From positions 6,202,501 to 6,266,500 of the forward strand of contig NW_018344105.1 in NCBI RefSeq assembly GCF_002099425.1: DNA of 64,000 nucleotides. The letters run 5' to 3'. The DNA is from Phascolarctos cinereus. Taxonomy: Eukaryota > Chordata > Mammalia > Diprotodontia > Phascolarctidae. The notes beneath the pieces are model-generated. The model did not search any database. It saw only the letters and a program-made list of their open reading frames with translations, and was not told the DNA's origin. This document shows positions 34,715-46,959 of the stretch, one piece after another. Every line of letters begins with the position of its first letter. The first letter of the stretch is position 1. A program made the position numbers and the translations under genes.

Positions 34715-35304
34715 CAGTCAGCTCTGATATAACGCTGGTTTCAAAAATGTGAATCTGCTCCAATGAATTGATTTTTAGGGTACACTTTCAGCACAGCGTG
34801 AATTTTGACTTGGTTTATGCTCCGTTTCTGAGATGAGAAATAGCAAAAATGCAGAAAACGGTACCACTTCACAAACCACAACCCTTCCTACACCTATTTC
34901 CACAAGCAAACTTCAGATCTTTGTCAAGGTAAAGTGTCCTATTTATCATGTATGTTGTCAAGCAGCAGGAGCTGGTGGCCGGCCCCCCTCCACAGCCTCC
35001 AGCCCGGAGGCCCACAGCTGCAGGCAGCCAGTCCCTAGTGCAAGCAGAGGCTGTGTACACTGGGAGGTCACCGCCTCAGCCACTGTTTAGTGTAGAATTT
35101 AGCTACTTCTTAACCATTTAACACGTAAAAAACTGTGCTAACATTTTTATTAGTTACCTATCTTGTTTTTAATGTATCACTGAAGAAGTTTTTGAGAATT
35201 GCTCCCCAATCACATTCTCCCCATAAGCCCTGTGGCTTTCATTGTGTGACTATGTATAGCTTGGTGCTTTGGGGGAATGTATGTGTCTTGTTATAGCAGA
35301 ACTG
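34715..35304. mobile_element. Candidate non-autonomous Tc/mariner-like DNA transposon (intron 2)
   Basis: The left end CAGTCAGCTCTGATATAACG roughly mirrors the right end TTGTTATAGCAGAACTG, and TA precedes the left end. About 590 bp with no transposase frame. The middle (34970-35080) is unusually GC-rich (GCCGGCCCCCCTCCACAGCC). Family not recognised. Confidence 0.45.
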
Positions 35305-35309
35305 TCTAT

Positions 35310-35800
35310 ATCTCATATTTATATCAAATATAAAATCCTGTTTGGCATTCAAAATCCTTCATAACCTACCCCTCCTCCCACCTTGCCAGTCTTCTTACAC
35401 TTTATACCACCCCCCACCAACACACACACACACACACACACACTTTCTCTCCTTCCCCCCCCCCAATTCAGTGACACTAACCTCCTTGATATCCCACAAA
35501 CAAGGCACTCCAGCTCTCAGCTCTGGCAGTTTTCAGTGCCTGCCCTCCATGCCTGGAATTCTCTTCCTCCTCCTCTCAGCTTCCTTCAAGTCCCTGATAA
35601 AATCCCACCTTCCACAGGAAGCCTTTGCCAATGTGCCTTCCCCATATCGAATATCTCCAATTTAATCTAGGTGTCTAGCTTGTTTGCTCCTGGTTGTTTG
35701 CACACTGTCTCCCCCATTAGACTGGGAGCCTTTACCTTTTGCTGGATCCCCAGCACTCAGCACAGTGCCTGGCACATAGCAGACTGTGCTGTGCTGGAAA
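35310..35800 (+). repeat. L2 ORF2 C-terminus and 3' UTR (intron 2)
   Basis: AAATCCTTCATAACCTACCC, CATGCCTGGAATTCTCTTCC, TTCAAGTCCCTGATAAAATC, CTCAGCACAGTGCCTGGCAC ATAG. A (CA)n run lies inside at 35420-35442. A MIR-like piece follows to about 35900. Confidence 0.8.
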
Positions 35801-36869
35801 GAACATTGGGCATGGACGAAGAAGCCCAAATTCAAATCCTGACACTGCCATTTCACACCTGTGTGAATTCTGGTAGTTAATTTGACCTCTTTAGTATTTC
35901 TGATTGTCCCTGGCAAAAAACGAGGAATTCTTTTTTTGTTTGTTTAAAAAAAAAACAACCCTAAAAAAACAAACCATCAAAAAATCATGTCCTTGATTTT
36001 AAATGCAAAAAGTGCTTGGTGATGAATTTACTATACTCCCTATTGCTTCACTCTTAATTGATGAATAACGTAAGTAAATAAGGAAACCATAACATGCTAA
36101 TCAACAAAAATTCTCCTGTCATTTCTTCACACGTAAGAAAAATACTTCCTTATTTTTTAATAGTTTGTGTTTTAAACTTCTCCAACTAGATATATTTCCA
36201 GGATCAGAGATATTAGCAGTGAGGGCCTCCTTCAACCTATGCACATCACAACCCCAAACTCAGAACTTAAGAGATGGTCTGTGAGAATCTGTGTGGCAGA
36301 AAAATGCATCACATGTAGTCACTCGGTACTGAGCTTCTCAGCACTTGACCAGGACGGAAATCAGAGAAGACATGGGAGTTGGAAGTGGAGTCTTTCTAGC
36401 CTGGCAACATGTGTCAGAGCGGGTACAATATGAAACTGGCGTGGCCTTTGCAAACCTATAGTCATCTCCATACCACACCACAATGAAGCCACAATCAGAG
36501 GAGGACTTTAGAGAACATAAGTCAACTCGTCCAGTTGGCTTTTTCCCCTGCTTTGTTACCCTAAGACCTAAAATGGAGTCTAATATGACACCCCACTGTC
36601 CCCAGTGAGGAAATGCACACTTAACTATGACTTTCATGTTAGAAAAACTGCCCTTTAAGCTTTCAGCAGTTTAAGCAAACTGGGCTTGTGCCTCTGTCCC
36701 AAGGTCCTGGGGAGAATGGCAGGTGTTAATGCTAGGCTCAGAATGAATAGGAAGATGAGGGTGAGCTCAACAGCTTCTGTGAAATTGTTCAGGGTGTACC
36801 TGTACATAGGTCTACATAAGCACATACAGAGACACATGTAGCCAGAGTACAAACACAGACTATGTGTAT

Positions 36870-37240
36870 TTATAGGCGTTAATGGTTTAATATCAATATG
36901 GCAAAGAGTCTCCAGTTGGGCATTCCAGGGATCTGTGTCTGACCCTGGGCTGCTGTTTAACATTTTTATCAATAACTTAGATAATGACATAGATGGGGTA
37001 CTTATCAAATTTGTGAACACCAAGCCGGAAGGGAGAGCTACCACAATAGGTGACAGAGTGAAGAGCCCAAAGCCTCTTGGGGGACAAACGTAAAATCTTA
37101 CACTTGATTACAAAAATCTACCTCAAGTACCACATGGTGTGGGAAGGGTTAGATGGCACTCATTCTGAAAAAGATCTGGGGGTTTGAGTGGACTGCAAGC
37201 CCAATGTGAGTCAGCAGTGGGATGTGGTGGTCAAAAAAAA
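36870..37240 (+). mobile_element. L3/CR1 LINE fragment (intron 2)
   Basis: TGCTGTTTAACATTTTTATC AATAACTTAGATAATG matches the CR1/L3 reverse-transcriptase end (FNIFINDL). It is followed by ACTTGATTACAAAAATCTAC and GGGTTTGAGTGGACTGCAAG CCCAATGTGAG. 36000-36870 shows nothing clear. Confidence 0.8.
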
Positions 37241-37497
37241 CCCAGCACAATTTTGACATGCATTCCCTTTCTCCCAGGGGCTATTTTAGATGACCGAATA
37301 AAATAAAACCTTCCAGGATTCTGCTAAGGATTGGTATAAGATTCCTCAGATGGTTTTAAGTTTACTCTTTTGACTGCATCACATGAACTGCACAAGGTCC
37401 TAATTGTTAACTATATTTGATGCCTAGCACATACATCTAATATGTCTTTCCATGATATCACAATGTGACCACCCACAGGGCCACCAATCCTATTCTT

Positions 37498-37646
37498 TTT
37501 TTTTTTTTTGGCTAGGCAATGGGGTTAAGTGACTTGCCCAGGGTCACACGGCTAGCAAGTGTTATGTGTCTGAGACCGAATTTGAACTCAGGTCCTCCTG
37601 AATCCAGGGCCAGTGCTCTATCCACTGCACCACCTGGCTACCCCAC
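37498..37646 (-). mobile_element. Marsupial CORE-SINE with 15-bp target duplication
   Basis: GGCTAGGCAATGGGGTTAAG, GAATTTGAACTCAGGTCCTC. The flanks ACCAATCCTATTCTT (37483-37497) and ACCAATTCTATTCTT (37647-37661) differ by one base. Confidence 0.9.
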
Positions 37647-37699
37647 ACCAATTCTATTCTTAACATGCTCGTTCAAGGTATGAGTTTATGTGACACACC

Positions 37700-37848
37700 A
37701 ACATTGTTAAAAGGTAGCATGACAGAGTGGAGAGAGAGATGGCCTTGAAACCAGAAAGACTTGGGTTCAAATGCTACCTCTGACACACCCTGGATGTCAC
37801 TGGGCAAGTCACATAACTTCTCAGTGTTCTCGGCAATTCTCTATAACA
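37700..37848 (+). repeat. MIR-class SINE
   Basis: GGTAGCATGACAGAGTGGAG, GACTTGGGTTCAAATGCTAC and GGGCAAGTCACATAACTTCT. Confidence 0.75.
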
Positions 37849-37861
37849 TAAGATGCAGAGG

Positions 37862-38112
37862 GGGCAGCTAGGTGACACTGCAGTGGATAGAGTGTCAACT
37901 CTGAAATTAGGAAGATTCACCTTCCTAAGTTCAAATCTGGCCTCAGATACTTACTTAGCTGTGTGACCCTGGGTGAGTCTCTTCACTTTATTTGCCTGTT
38001 TCCTCATCCGTAAAATGAGCTGGAGAAGGACATGGCAAACCACTCTAGGATCTTTGCCAAGAAAACCCCAAATGCAGTCACAGAGTCAGACTCAAGTGCA
38101 ACGACTCAACAA
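37862..38112 (+). mobile_element. Full-length marsupial CORE-SINE, long form
   Basis: Head GGGGCAGCTAGGTGACACTG to tail GAAAACCCCAAATGCAGTCA CAGAGTCAGACTCAAG. ATAAGATGCAGAG (37849-37861) and ATAAGACGCAGAG (38113-38125) flank it. The extra tail marks the long subtype, also seen in reverse at 52430-52640. Confidence 0.85.
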
Positions 38113-39764
38113 GATAAGACGCAGAGACAGTACCGACCTGCACTGGTATGGGGGGGTCTCCTTCCTCAGGAGCTCTCTACTCCGGTAGGTCCATCCCTGT
38201 CCCTGTTAACATTCTGCTCTGATGGTTTCAAATACATTGAAAATTGAAACATGATCAAAGAAACAGTCACGCTGAAAAGATATTTGCCTCATTCTTGTGA
38301 GTTCATTTAAACACTGTCAATGAAGCATATTAAATTTATTTCCAACTTGGCAAGATTCAAAACAGTCACGAGGGAGAATCCCACAAAAGGGACCTCATAA
38401 ATGAAAAGTTAAACTTCTGGAAATGAACATGAGTCAGGAGTTTGGCCCTTTGCCCTGAATTATCTTTGATGAACATATAAAAAATAAAATTGAAGGCTTT
38501 GCATGTCATTAATTGGGTTTGCATCATATGTAGTAGTCAAGGCAATGTTTTTAACTGGCTCCAGAAATGCAAATTATATGGAAGGTATGTAGACTGGTCA
38601 GCAAACATTTTAAAAGTAAGACCTGTTTTTAACTGTTAAAGATAAAGTACAACTACATTAGAAACATAAGGCCTGAGGTCCGTCTCTTTTTACACCTACA
38701 CACCTACACCTACTCATGTTAAGGTAACTTGGGAAAGGCCTCCTGCAGAAGGGGATGTTTGAGGCCAGTCTTGAACGAGGCAGAAGTGAAGGGACAGAGC
38801 TCCCAGGCACAGGGGACAGTCAGTGCAAAGGCACAGAGAATGGATCTGCAGTTCTGTGTTTGCGGGACAATGAGCAGGCCGGTATAGCTGGTGTGTGGAG
38901 GTGTGTGCAGAGGCTCAAAATGGGAGAACAATGAAAAGGGAAGAAGGGCCCAGGTTATGAAGAGATTTCAGTGCCCAACAGGGGACTTCCTATTGGGCCC
39001 CAGAGCTAACAGGGAGTGAAAGGAGCCCATGGCAAGGGCAGGGACTTGTAATGGTCAGACCTTAGCAGATGAGTGGAAGATGAAGTGGGGAGGGACTTGA
39101 GCAAGGCAGGGAGACCAGTTCAAAAGCTATTGCAAGATTCCAGGTGAGAGAGGATGATGGCCTGAAATAGGACATGGCTGTACAAAAGGAGAGAAGGGAT
39201 ATATATGAGGGATGTTTTGAAGGTAGAAATGACAAGATTTGTTAACAGATTGGTTCGGGAGCGTGAGATCACTAAATGTGATAGCATAGAGGGGGAAGAA
39301 AATGCAGCCCAGGCCATGGGTGGCAGCCACGCTTAGTGAGTGTGACGTGGAAAAGAATCGGGAGAGAGAGCAGTGCCACAAAACCCAGACATGAGAGAGT
39401 CTCCAAGAGAATGTGACCAGCAGCATCAAGTGCTGCCGAGGGCTCAAGAAGGATGAGGAAGCAGAGAGAGGGCCAGAAGGGCTGACAGCTAAGAGGTCAC
39501 TGGCAACTTCGGGGAAAGCAGTTAAACTTGAATTACAAACTTGAAAGCCAGATTACAGAGGGTTTAGAAGAGAGTGAAGGGAGAAGAATGAAAGGAACAG
39601 AACACACACTGCTTTCTCAAGGAGTTTAGCCAGGAAGGAGAAGAGAGATAGAGGACGAAATAATGGGGATAGATAGTAGAAACAAATGAGGATTTTTTTT
39701 AAGGATGAAGGACACATGGAGGTATTTGCAGGCAGAATGGAAAGGGCAAATATACAGGGAGGGA

Positions 39765-39990
39765 TTACATAGCTAGCATTTATACAGTGTTTTAAGGTTT
39801 GCAAAGCACTTTGCAAATATTATCTCATTTTATCTTCACAACAACCTAGGAGGTAGATGCTATTATATACTCCCATTTAACAGATGAGGAAACTGAGATA
39901 TATAAACATTAAATGACTTAGCAGGGTTACATAGCTAGTAGTAAGAGTCTGAGGTGAAATCTGAACTTGGGTCTTTCTGGTATATACTCC
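39765..39990 (-). repeat. MIR-like CORE-SINE inside the L2
   Basis: TAGCATTTATACAGTGTTTT AAGG, GCAAATATTATCTCATTTTA, GATGAGGAAACTGAGATA and GGGTTACATAGCTAGTAGTA in minus-strand order. Confidence 0.75.
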
Positions 39991-40129
39991 AGGAATATGA
40001 GTATGGGGAAGATAGTGAGAGCAATCTGATGCAGAAAAATGGAAGGGGATAGGATCAAGGCTGCACATAGCAGGCTTGGCCTTGGCAAGTACCTGATATG
40101 TCACTTCCTGTCTCTGTGCCCTTGTGGTG

Positions 40130-40460
40130 GCTGACCACCTCCATGCCTGAAGTGAGCACTTCACTCTCTTCACCTCTGCCTTTTGTTTTCCGTGGCTGCC
40201 TTGGAGACTCCTCTAAACTCTCACTTTCTGCAAGAGACCTTTCCTTTTCCAACCAGTTACTAGTTAGTTCCTTCCACTTGAAGTCTATCTTATGTCTATT
40301 CAGTATATATCCTTTATGTACCTAGGTATTTACCTGCTGTCTTCCTCCCATTAGAATATGAACTCCTTGAAGGCAGGGCCTGTTTTTGCTGGGTTTTGTA
40401 TTCCCAATAATTAGTACTATGCCAGGCATGCAGTAAATACTTCATAAATGCTTGCTGAAT
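40130..40460 (+). repeat. L2 3' end
   Basis: ATATGAACTCCTTGAAGGCA GGGCC and CCAGGCATGCAGTAAATACT TCATAAATGC, preceded by L2-type text from about 40130. Confidence 0.75.
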
Positions 40461-41146
40461 GACTCTCCATGAGAGACAGGGGTGAATGAGGAAATAATAG
40501 GGGAAGATCTCTGAGTGATGTGAGAGGAAAAGGGGGAAGAGGGTCTTAGCAAATGGCCTTGATTTTTGTGGTGATGACATGAGGTGAGTTCCTCAACTGA
40601 GAGGGTATGGGGGGAGCTCCTGTGGGGGCTTAAGGGGAGACAAAAAGGTTTGGAACCACTACTGTGGAGAGTGGGATAGGGAAGTGATGAGGCAGGAGTA
40701 GAATGATTGCCTTGATGCAGTGAGGACCCAGTTGAGATTAGATATCACAAATTGGTAGCAGACCCAGTCAGCACCATTTAATGATTTCCTCCAGCTCTAT
40801 TCAGCAGCCTGTGAATCAGAGCAAAGGAGGCAAATAGGGTGAGTAATCCAAGGCCGGAATTTGGCAAGGCATGATCACTGATAGGAAAAGAGGGCAAGGG
40901 ATTTGAGAGTAGAGTACAGAACTGAGCTGGTTCATCAAGGGGTGGAGAAAGTAGCCTGTGCAAGGGTGATGGCCTGGGAAAGAAGTAGGGATAGAGGGAA
41001 TGAAAGTCACAAGGAGGACAGAGAACACAATTAGTGATTCTAAGGCACAGAGAGAGAAGAAATGATAAAAGATTCTGATCAGAAAAAGGAATTTTGAAGT
41101 TTGCAACCACAGAAGTAGAACACTTGTAGGTGATGGTAAGATTAAG

Positions 41147-41170
41147 ATGATGATGATGATGATGATGATA
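41147..41170 (+). repeat. (GAT)n microsatellite
   Basis: Eight GAT units. Confidence 0.9.
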
Positions 41171-42224
41171 ACTAACATATATATGAAATACAGTATAGTC
41201 AGTAGCGGAAAGGGTGGTGAGAAGCAATGTTGTCAGGCAGAAGCCAGAAGAGTGAAAGGAGTGAGAAAGGAAGGGGTTCAAGATAAAAGGAAGTTTGTTA
41301 ATTACAGAGCAGGCATTTCAGTGGTCACAGTAGAAAGGGCTGGGACAAGGCCATGGTAGGGTTAAGGTAAATGACAGTAAGGGAATAGGTAGTTGGGATG
41401 GGGAATATGGTAAGTATATCAGCAGCTGGGAGTTCAGAATCACTGGACTGGAGAGAGTATAAAAGTGTATGACTATGGTAACCATAGCAAAGGAATTCTA
41501 GGCAGTTTCAGTAGTTAGAAATATGTCAATAACAGAGGAATATGATTAGAGTGAGATCCTTCTTTCAAATGCAACCTCATGACAGGTGGTGGGTGAGGTT
41601 GTGTCCTGTAAGGTTCCAGGAAGCCCTGCTGATAGCAGGCAGGAACAGGAGGCCGTGTGGGAGGTGGAACAGGAGAAGGAGACGGTGATATGTGAGAGTC
41701 ATTCCATACTTTTCTCCAATTAGATTTGGTCTTCTCAGATCACGGAAATAAAGTCCTAGTTATTTCCACTTTCTATTAAGGGCAAATAATCTCAAAGAAA
41801 GACTATCATATTATTTTCAAATTTTATCTTTTCCTCGAGTCTAAGACTACTGTGATAATTAAATTCCAGCTACATCACTTCAAACTTAGCTTCCTGATTT
41901 CCACCAACACTTAGCAAAATAAACAACAGTGCTGAATTCTTTTATAGGATTCATAGGATTGCAATTGCAAGACACAATTACTAAAATGTACTTAAATTCT
42001 GGAATTGAAAAGGGGAAAAAACATGGTATTTCATCCCATCTGTTCCAATCTTGCCTATTCATTGTCTTTGTAAACTCATGAAAGTCCAAAAGCATTAAGC
42101 TGCCTTATTCCACGATGGGGATGATAGCTGACTTCCTATCAGAGCTTATTCAAAATTGTATCAAGAGCTTTTTGGAATGGTAAATAATTTCTCAAAACTT
42201 TGGTTGCCACATACTAAGTGGTGG

Positions 42225-42470
42225 CATAGGGGATTTGGAGTCAGGAAGACTCGAGTTAAAAATCTACCCTGGGACACTTAACTAGCTGTGTGAGGGTGGG
42301 CAAAATCAACCATGTCAGCCTCAAGTTTCCTCATCAATGAAATGGGGAGAATGATAGCACCTACCTTACAGGGTTGATGTGAGGACCAAATGAAATAATG
42401 GATATAAAGTACTTTTTAAACCTTAAAGCATCAAATAAAAGCTAGCTATTATTATTAATAAACCATATGT
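42225..42470 (+). repeat. CORE-SINE / MIR copy (intron 2)
   Basis: GGAGTCAGGAAGACTCGAGT, TAACTAGCTGTGTGAGGGTG, CTACCTTACAGGGTTGATGT and a TATTATTATTAAT end. Confidence 0.75.
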
Positions 42471-42479
42471 TACATTCTC

Positions 42480-44270
42480 AAAAATTATAATCTCTAAAGT
42501 CCTTTCTAGCAATAAATACCATGATCCTGTCAGCTGACTGTAATTAGACTTAAAGTAGCTAAAAAGTGATCAAAATATTAATGTTCTAAAGGTAGTCACA
42601 TGCTATGCTGCCTAGAGGACACGAACCACGATCTGAAAAGTACCCAACATTCTGTACTCACAATATATGTAGTGTAATGTGTTGGTCTAGACTTACAATT
42701 TCACTTAAACAGGCGACTCCCAGTGAATGCTAATGCAAATTAGCATATCATTTGCACATTTCCCATATGTCAAAATAGACCAAGACTGGATCTAGACAGA
42801 TCCCGTCAGAGCAAGGGCAGAAGGAAGGAAAAGTAGGAAAATCAAGGCAGGAAGTAATAAGAAGTGTTCTTTTTCCTTTTCATTGCTGATATCAAGTTGC
42901 CAAACTCAGAAAGTATAGTACTATGTATCTCTCACTGTTCTATGATATAGATACACACGTGTGTATACATACATAGATGTTATGTGTATATATATGTTAT
43001 GTGCATATATGCACATATATGTCTCTATACAGGTGTGTGTGTGTGTGTGTGTACACATACACACACACACACACACATATAGTTTACTATTGATCACATA
43101 AAGTGTTTTCAGGTTATAGAGTTAATTCTATTCCTTGGCAAAGTAACTAAAATCAAATGGCATTGGTCTGACCTCAAATGGCTCTTTGTTAAGCAGCGGT
43201 GAATCCTGGGAAGATCTTGAAGAAACAGTACCGACATCTATGAGTGAGTTTAGTAGGCTTTTTTGGAAAATCATATAGGAATGTATATGTAAATATCAAA
43301 GAAGAATTTAGCCCTGTAATTACAAAGTATAAATGCTGTCAGAAAAAAGATTTCTACCTGTAGTAGCTCACTAGGTAGGGGATCCACATTTTCTACAGAA
43401 TATTCAGTTTTTAGTAAATAGGACATAAGTTTATTTGGAGAAAAATCCAAATGTATGGGTTTCTAGATGGTAAAAAAGTCTTATTGTAATTATCAAAGGT
43501 TCTACTGCCAGGAGTAAAGCTATATAGCTACATAATTAGTGGGATATAGCTTTCATTTTGGCACACAGTACCAATCACTTTAGATCAAAGAAAGATTTAA
43601 ATGGTTTCATTTAAAGATTTTTAAAAATCAAGCTCAGGTGTCACACTTACTACTCATTAAAAATTAAACCACTCATATTAAAAGAAAAAAATTAAGTACC
43701 ATAGAATGCAAATCTGTTTCTTGCTAGCCTTTTTTGTCCAAGCCAACAAGTTGAAAAATACCGCTTGTTTTCTTAATGGATGGTTCTGATTAGTCAAAGA
43801 ATTACAAAGGTTATGAAGTAAAAAATGATTATTCTGGAGATCAATTCAAACCAGAAAATGTGCCTAAAAAATAAATAAATGAAATAGGCACCTGTCGATT
43901 CTGACTTTCTCCCAAAAACAAATCAGAGACAACTGCATGTGGGGGACTGAAAGTGGATGCTTACCAGACCAGGACCACAGCAGGTGGTGAATATAAAGAA
44001 ACACTAGGTTTGGAAGAATTTGAGAAAGGTAAATTAAGAGAGAAATACCAAATACGGGTCCATGAAATTGAACTAGATGCCAAAGGAGCAGAAAACATTT
44101 GGAAACTATCACTGTACTTCTCTTTTTCCATAAAAACTTCCGTAGCTGTAGGCAGGAGCACAAACTTGTGACTAGTTGGAATCTGCTCTTTTCCTCACAT
44201 AAATTAAGTGAAATCGATTGAAAACTTATTTCTAACCCCAGTGGACATGAGACTGAAATGTGGAATTTTA
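42480..44270. other. Intron 2 stretch without recognised elements, except a TG/CA tract
   Basis: I recognise no SINE or LINE here. 42945-43080 is an alternating purine-pyrimidine tract ending in (TG)n directly followed by (CA)n. Open frames in this stretch (for example 43953-44171 plus) resemble nothing I know. Confidence 0.5.
43031..43078. repeat. (TG)n-(CA)n inverted repeat
   Basis: About ten TG units abut about twelve AC units, making a self-complementary tract able to fold as a hairpin or cruciform. Confidence 0.95.
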
Positions 44271-44289
44271 CCAACAGAATTTTATTTGG

Positions 44290-44589
44290 AGACTCCAAAA
44301 GACTCATGATGGAAAACGCTATCCATATCCAGAGAAAGAACTATGGAGTCTGAATGTAGATAGAAGCATACTATTTTCTCTCTCTTTTTTTTCTTTCCAG
44401 TGGTTTTTTTCCCTTTTGCTCTGATTCTTCTTCCACAACATGACTAGTGTGGAAATATGTTTTATATGATTGTACATGTATAGTGTATATCAGATTGCAT
44501 ACCCTCTCGGAGAGGGGGAGAAAATTTAAAACTCAAAATCTTATGGAAGTGAATGTTAAAAACTTAAAATAAATTAATTTTTTTAAAAA
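44290..44589 (+). mobile_element. Truncated L1 3' end with 14-bp target duplication
   Basis: CTCATGATGGAAAACGCTAT CC through ACAACATGACTAGTGTGGAA to ACTTAAAATAAATTAATT. AGAATTTTATTTGG lies at 44276-44289 and 44590-44603. Confidence 0.88.
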
Positions 44590-44603
44590 AGAATTTTATT
44601 TGG

Positions 44604-46210
44604 GGAAAGGGCAGGGAAAGGAAAGTACATCAACTGAACTGCCTACATTTCAATAGCACTTTGACATACATAGCTCTTTAGGCCCTTTTATCTCAAGATT
44701 TTAGTGCTTTCTCAAACTGAAACACAACGGCTGAGGTAACCGGATCTTTTACCAATGAGTAAAATCAAAGGCTATTGGCTCAAGTTCTTGTGAAAAGTCA
44801 CAAGCCAAACTAAGGGCAAATTCTTCAAGTCTGGACAATTCTGTATTCAACTGTAAAGCCATCTTCATTGGGATTGTTACTGTGAGAAAACAAATAGCAA
44901 GCTAAGTAAAACCCCCAAGCAAGAACTTCTTAGAACTGAAGGTTATGTGACCTGGATGACACACCAAGGTCGCTAATACCTTTTTTTCCCCCGATAATTC
45001 CAATTTAATTGACCATGTACACATCTTAAATAAATGAACTTTTGATGTTAGAGGGGAATCTTTCAGATTCCTGTTCATAAGGGCCTTATTAGTCTGATCT
45101 TCTGCTGGATGTAATACTCTACAGAACATATGAGTATCTCTCCTGTGTAGTTGGGAGGGAAAAAATGATGTTGAATATAGATTTCAAACACAATACATAT
45201 TAGAATATGATAGGTAGACAAGACTACAAAGTGCTGCTGGGAAATTGCCTTTCCTGGAGGCAATTCTGGAACCAATTCTGGAATTGCTATAAACTGATAA
45301 AATTCCTTACCAGCACGCCGACAAAACAGGTTTCACTTTCTTTCCTCTTCCCGTGATAAATGATCTAAAACAGCCAAGTTACAAACAACACCTGCGAGTG
45401 GCCTAAAGAAAAGCCACAGGTTCTTCTAATGGCTTTCAAAGGTTCACTTAGGCACTAATAATAAGAACAACATTACTCAGATGAGGCTACCAAACATGTG
45501 TCCTTTCCTGGAGCTATTAGGGATATGTTTAGGGAATGACTCATTAATCCCTGGCTGTGAAAAGACACCTTCAAAGTCACCAACTCACAGTAAACATATA
45601 TAATAGCATACCTCCATGGGAGTCACATTACACCAGGTCCCCAAACTTTTTGTGAGAAAGAACTATTTTTAATTTTCCTGATGCCTTGAGATTTTTGAGT
45701 GGGGAGGCAGGAACATAGAGAGGCACTGAGGCACCCAGAGGGACTCTCTAAATAGACCAAGGGAGGGGTGCTATTTGATATACTCCCTCCCTGATAGGAG
45801 TCTTGGCTGGATAGGTGACAAGAGCCCTGGAAGAATAGGATTATTTCAATGACTCTACAGCAACATGCAAGCAAGCTTCCAGCTTGACTGGCAGATCTTG
45901 CTCTCCTGGCTGGGGACTGGGGAATTGAAGAATACATCACAGGAAGAAAGAATCAGGCCCCCTCTCCCAAGGGTCAGTCAAGCCATGTTCTAATTCCACT
46001 GACTGACAAATCAAAACTACGCATACACAATTCTGCTCCACATTATCATTCTAAGAAAGCCCAAACCAACCACAAGAAAGGTTAACATGGGGAGGTGGTA
46101 GCATATGGGGCTGGCTATTCATGAAGAGTCTGTTATCATTAAATATTAATTGCACACCCACTGAGTGTACTGTAGTATGCAAGCTTTGGGGAGGGAAATA
46201 CGGTACAAAG
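44604..46210. other. Intron 2 stretch without recognised elements
   Basis: No repeat family identified by eye. Open frames here are short and featureless. Confidence 0.45.
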
Positions 46211-46219
46211 GTGATTCAA

Positions 46220-46640
46220 GCCATTTGGAGGCAGTATGGGAGAGTGGAAAGTGAGTCAGAGGATCCAGGTTTGAAACCTGCCTTTGCTACTTCCTACTCA
46301 TGTGACCCGGGACAAGTCATTTCTCCTTTCTAGGTCTCAGTTTCCTCATCTGTGAAGTAAAGGGGTTGGAGCAGATTATTTGGATCCAGAGATAGCATGA
46401 TACCGTGGAAAAGAACACTAGATTTGCAATCAGAGGTGCTGAGTTCAAATTCTGCCTGTCATTTGTTACCTGTGTGCCAGTGGGCAGGCCACTTACTTTG
46501 GGCCACAGGTTCTTCTTTGGTTGTATTAATGTCCTCTAATGTCCCTTCCAGCTCAAAATCGATGACTCCAGAATCCTATGAGCTCTGGGGTCCCTCTGAG
46601 CTCTAAACCCAAGAATATGACTTTCTATGAAGACATATCT
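46220..46640 (+). repeat. Two MIR SINEs in tandem orientation
   Basis: The first, 46220-46385: GGATCCAGGTTTGAAACCTG, TCTCAGTTTCCTCATCTGTG. The second, 46390-46610: GCTGAGTTCAAATTCTGCCT, CCCTTCCAGCTCAAAATCGA. Confidence 0.8.
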
Positions 46641-46959
46641 TGCCACAACAGGCAAATCAAACTAGACAAATGGGCACAAATACACATGGTATAAATGGGG
46701 ATTTAAAAATAAGATGCAGACAAGGGTTTCTCAAACGTGGAATGTGCAGAGTATTTCAAAGATGTTGTGGCAACCAGAGACACAGAGCTACAAATAGCTG
46801 TTTGGTAACAAGAGACACATTTAAAACAAAATGTAGGGGGCTTGAGGGGAGCAGGAGGGGCACTACTGGGGGAAAAGCCAGGGCGGACAAACTCGAAAAT
46901 CACTGACTTACAAACACCCAAACAAATTCAAATGTCTTCAATCAACGCTGAAGATGGAT

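Larger units (their letters stand above)
38725..41700 (-). mobile_element. Second long L2 LINE relic, minus strand (intron 2)
   Basis: The reverse complement is L2 ORF2 in pieces. The C-terminus at 38719-38931 reads FEPLHTPPHTSYTGLLIVPQ and CAFALTVPCAWELCPF. The middle at 39553-39816 reads FLAKLLEKAVCVLF. The N-terminal side at 40778-41281 reads PLHRLLSPPLDEPAQFCTLL. It is interrupted by a MIR-like SINE (39765-39990) and a plus-strand L2 tail (40130-40460). Confidence 0.7.

Noticed and set aside
34833-35090. GC-rich 85-codon plus frame and its 63-codon minus partner
   Set aside because: They lie in a candidate DNA transposon core, with no recognisable domain and no splice context.
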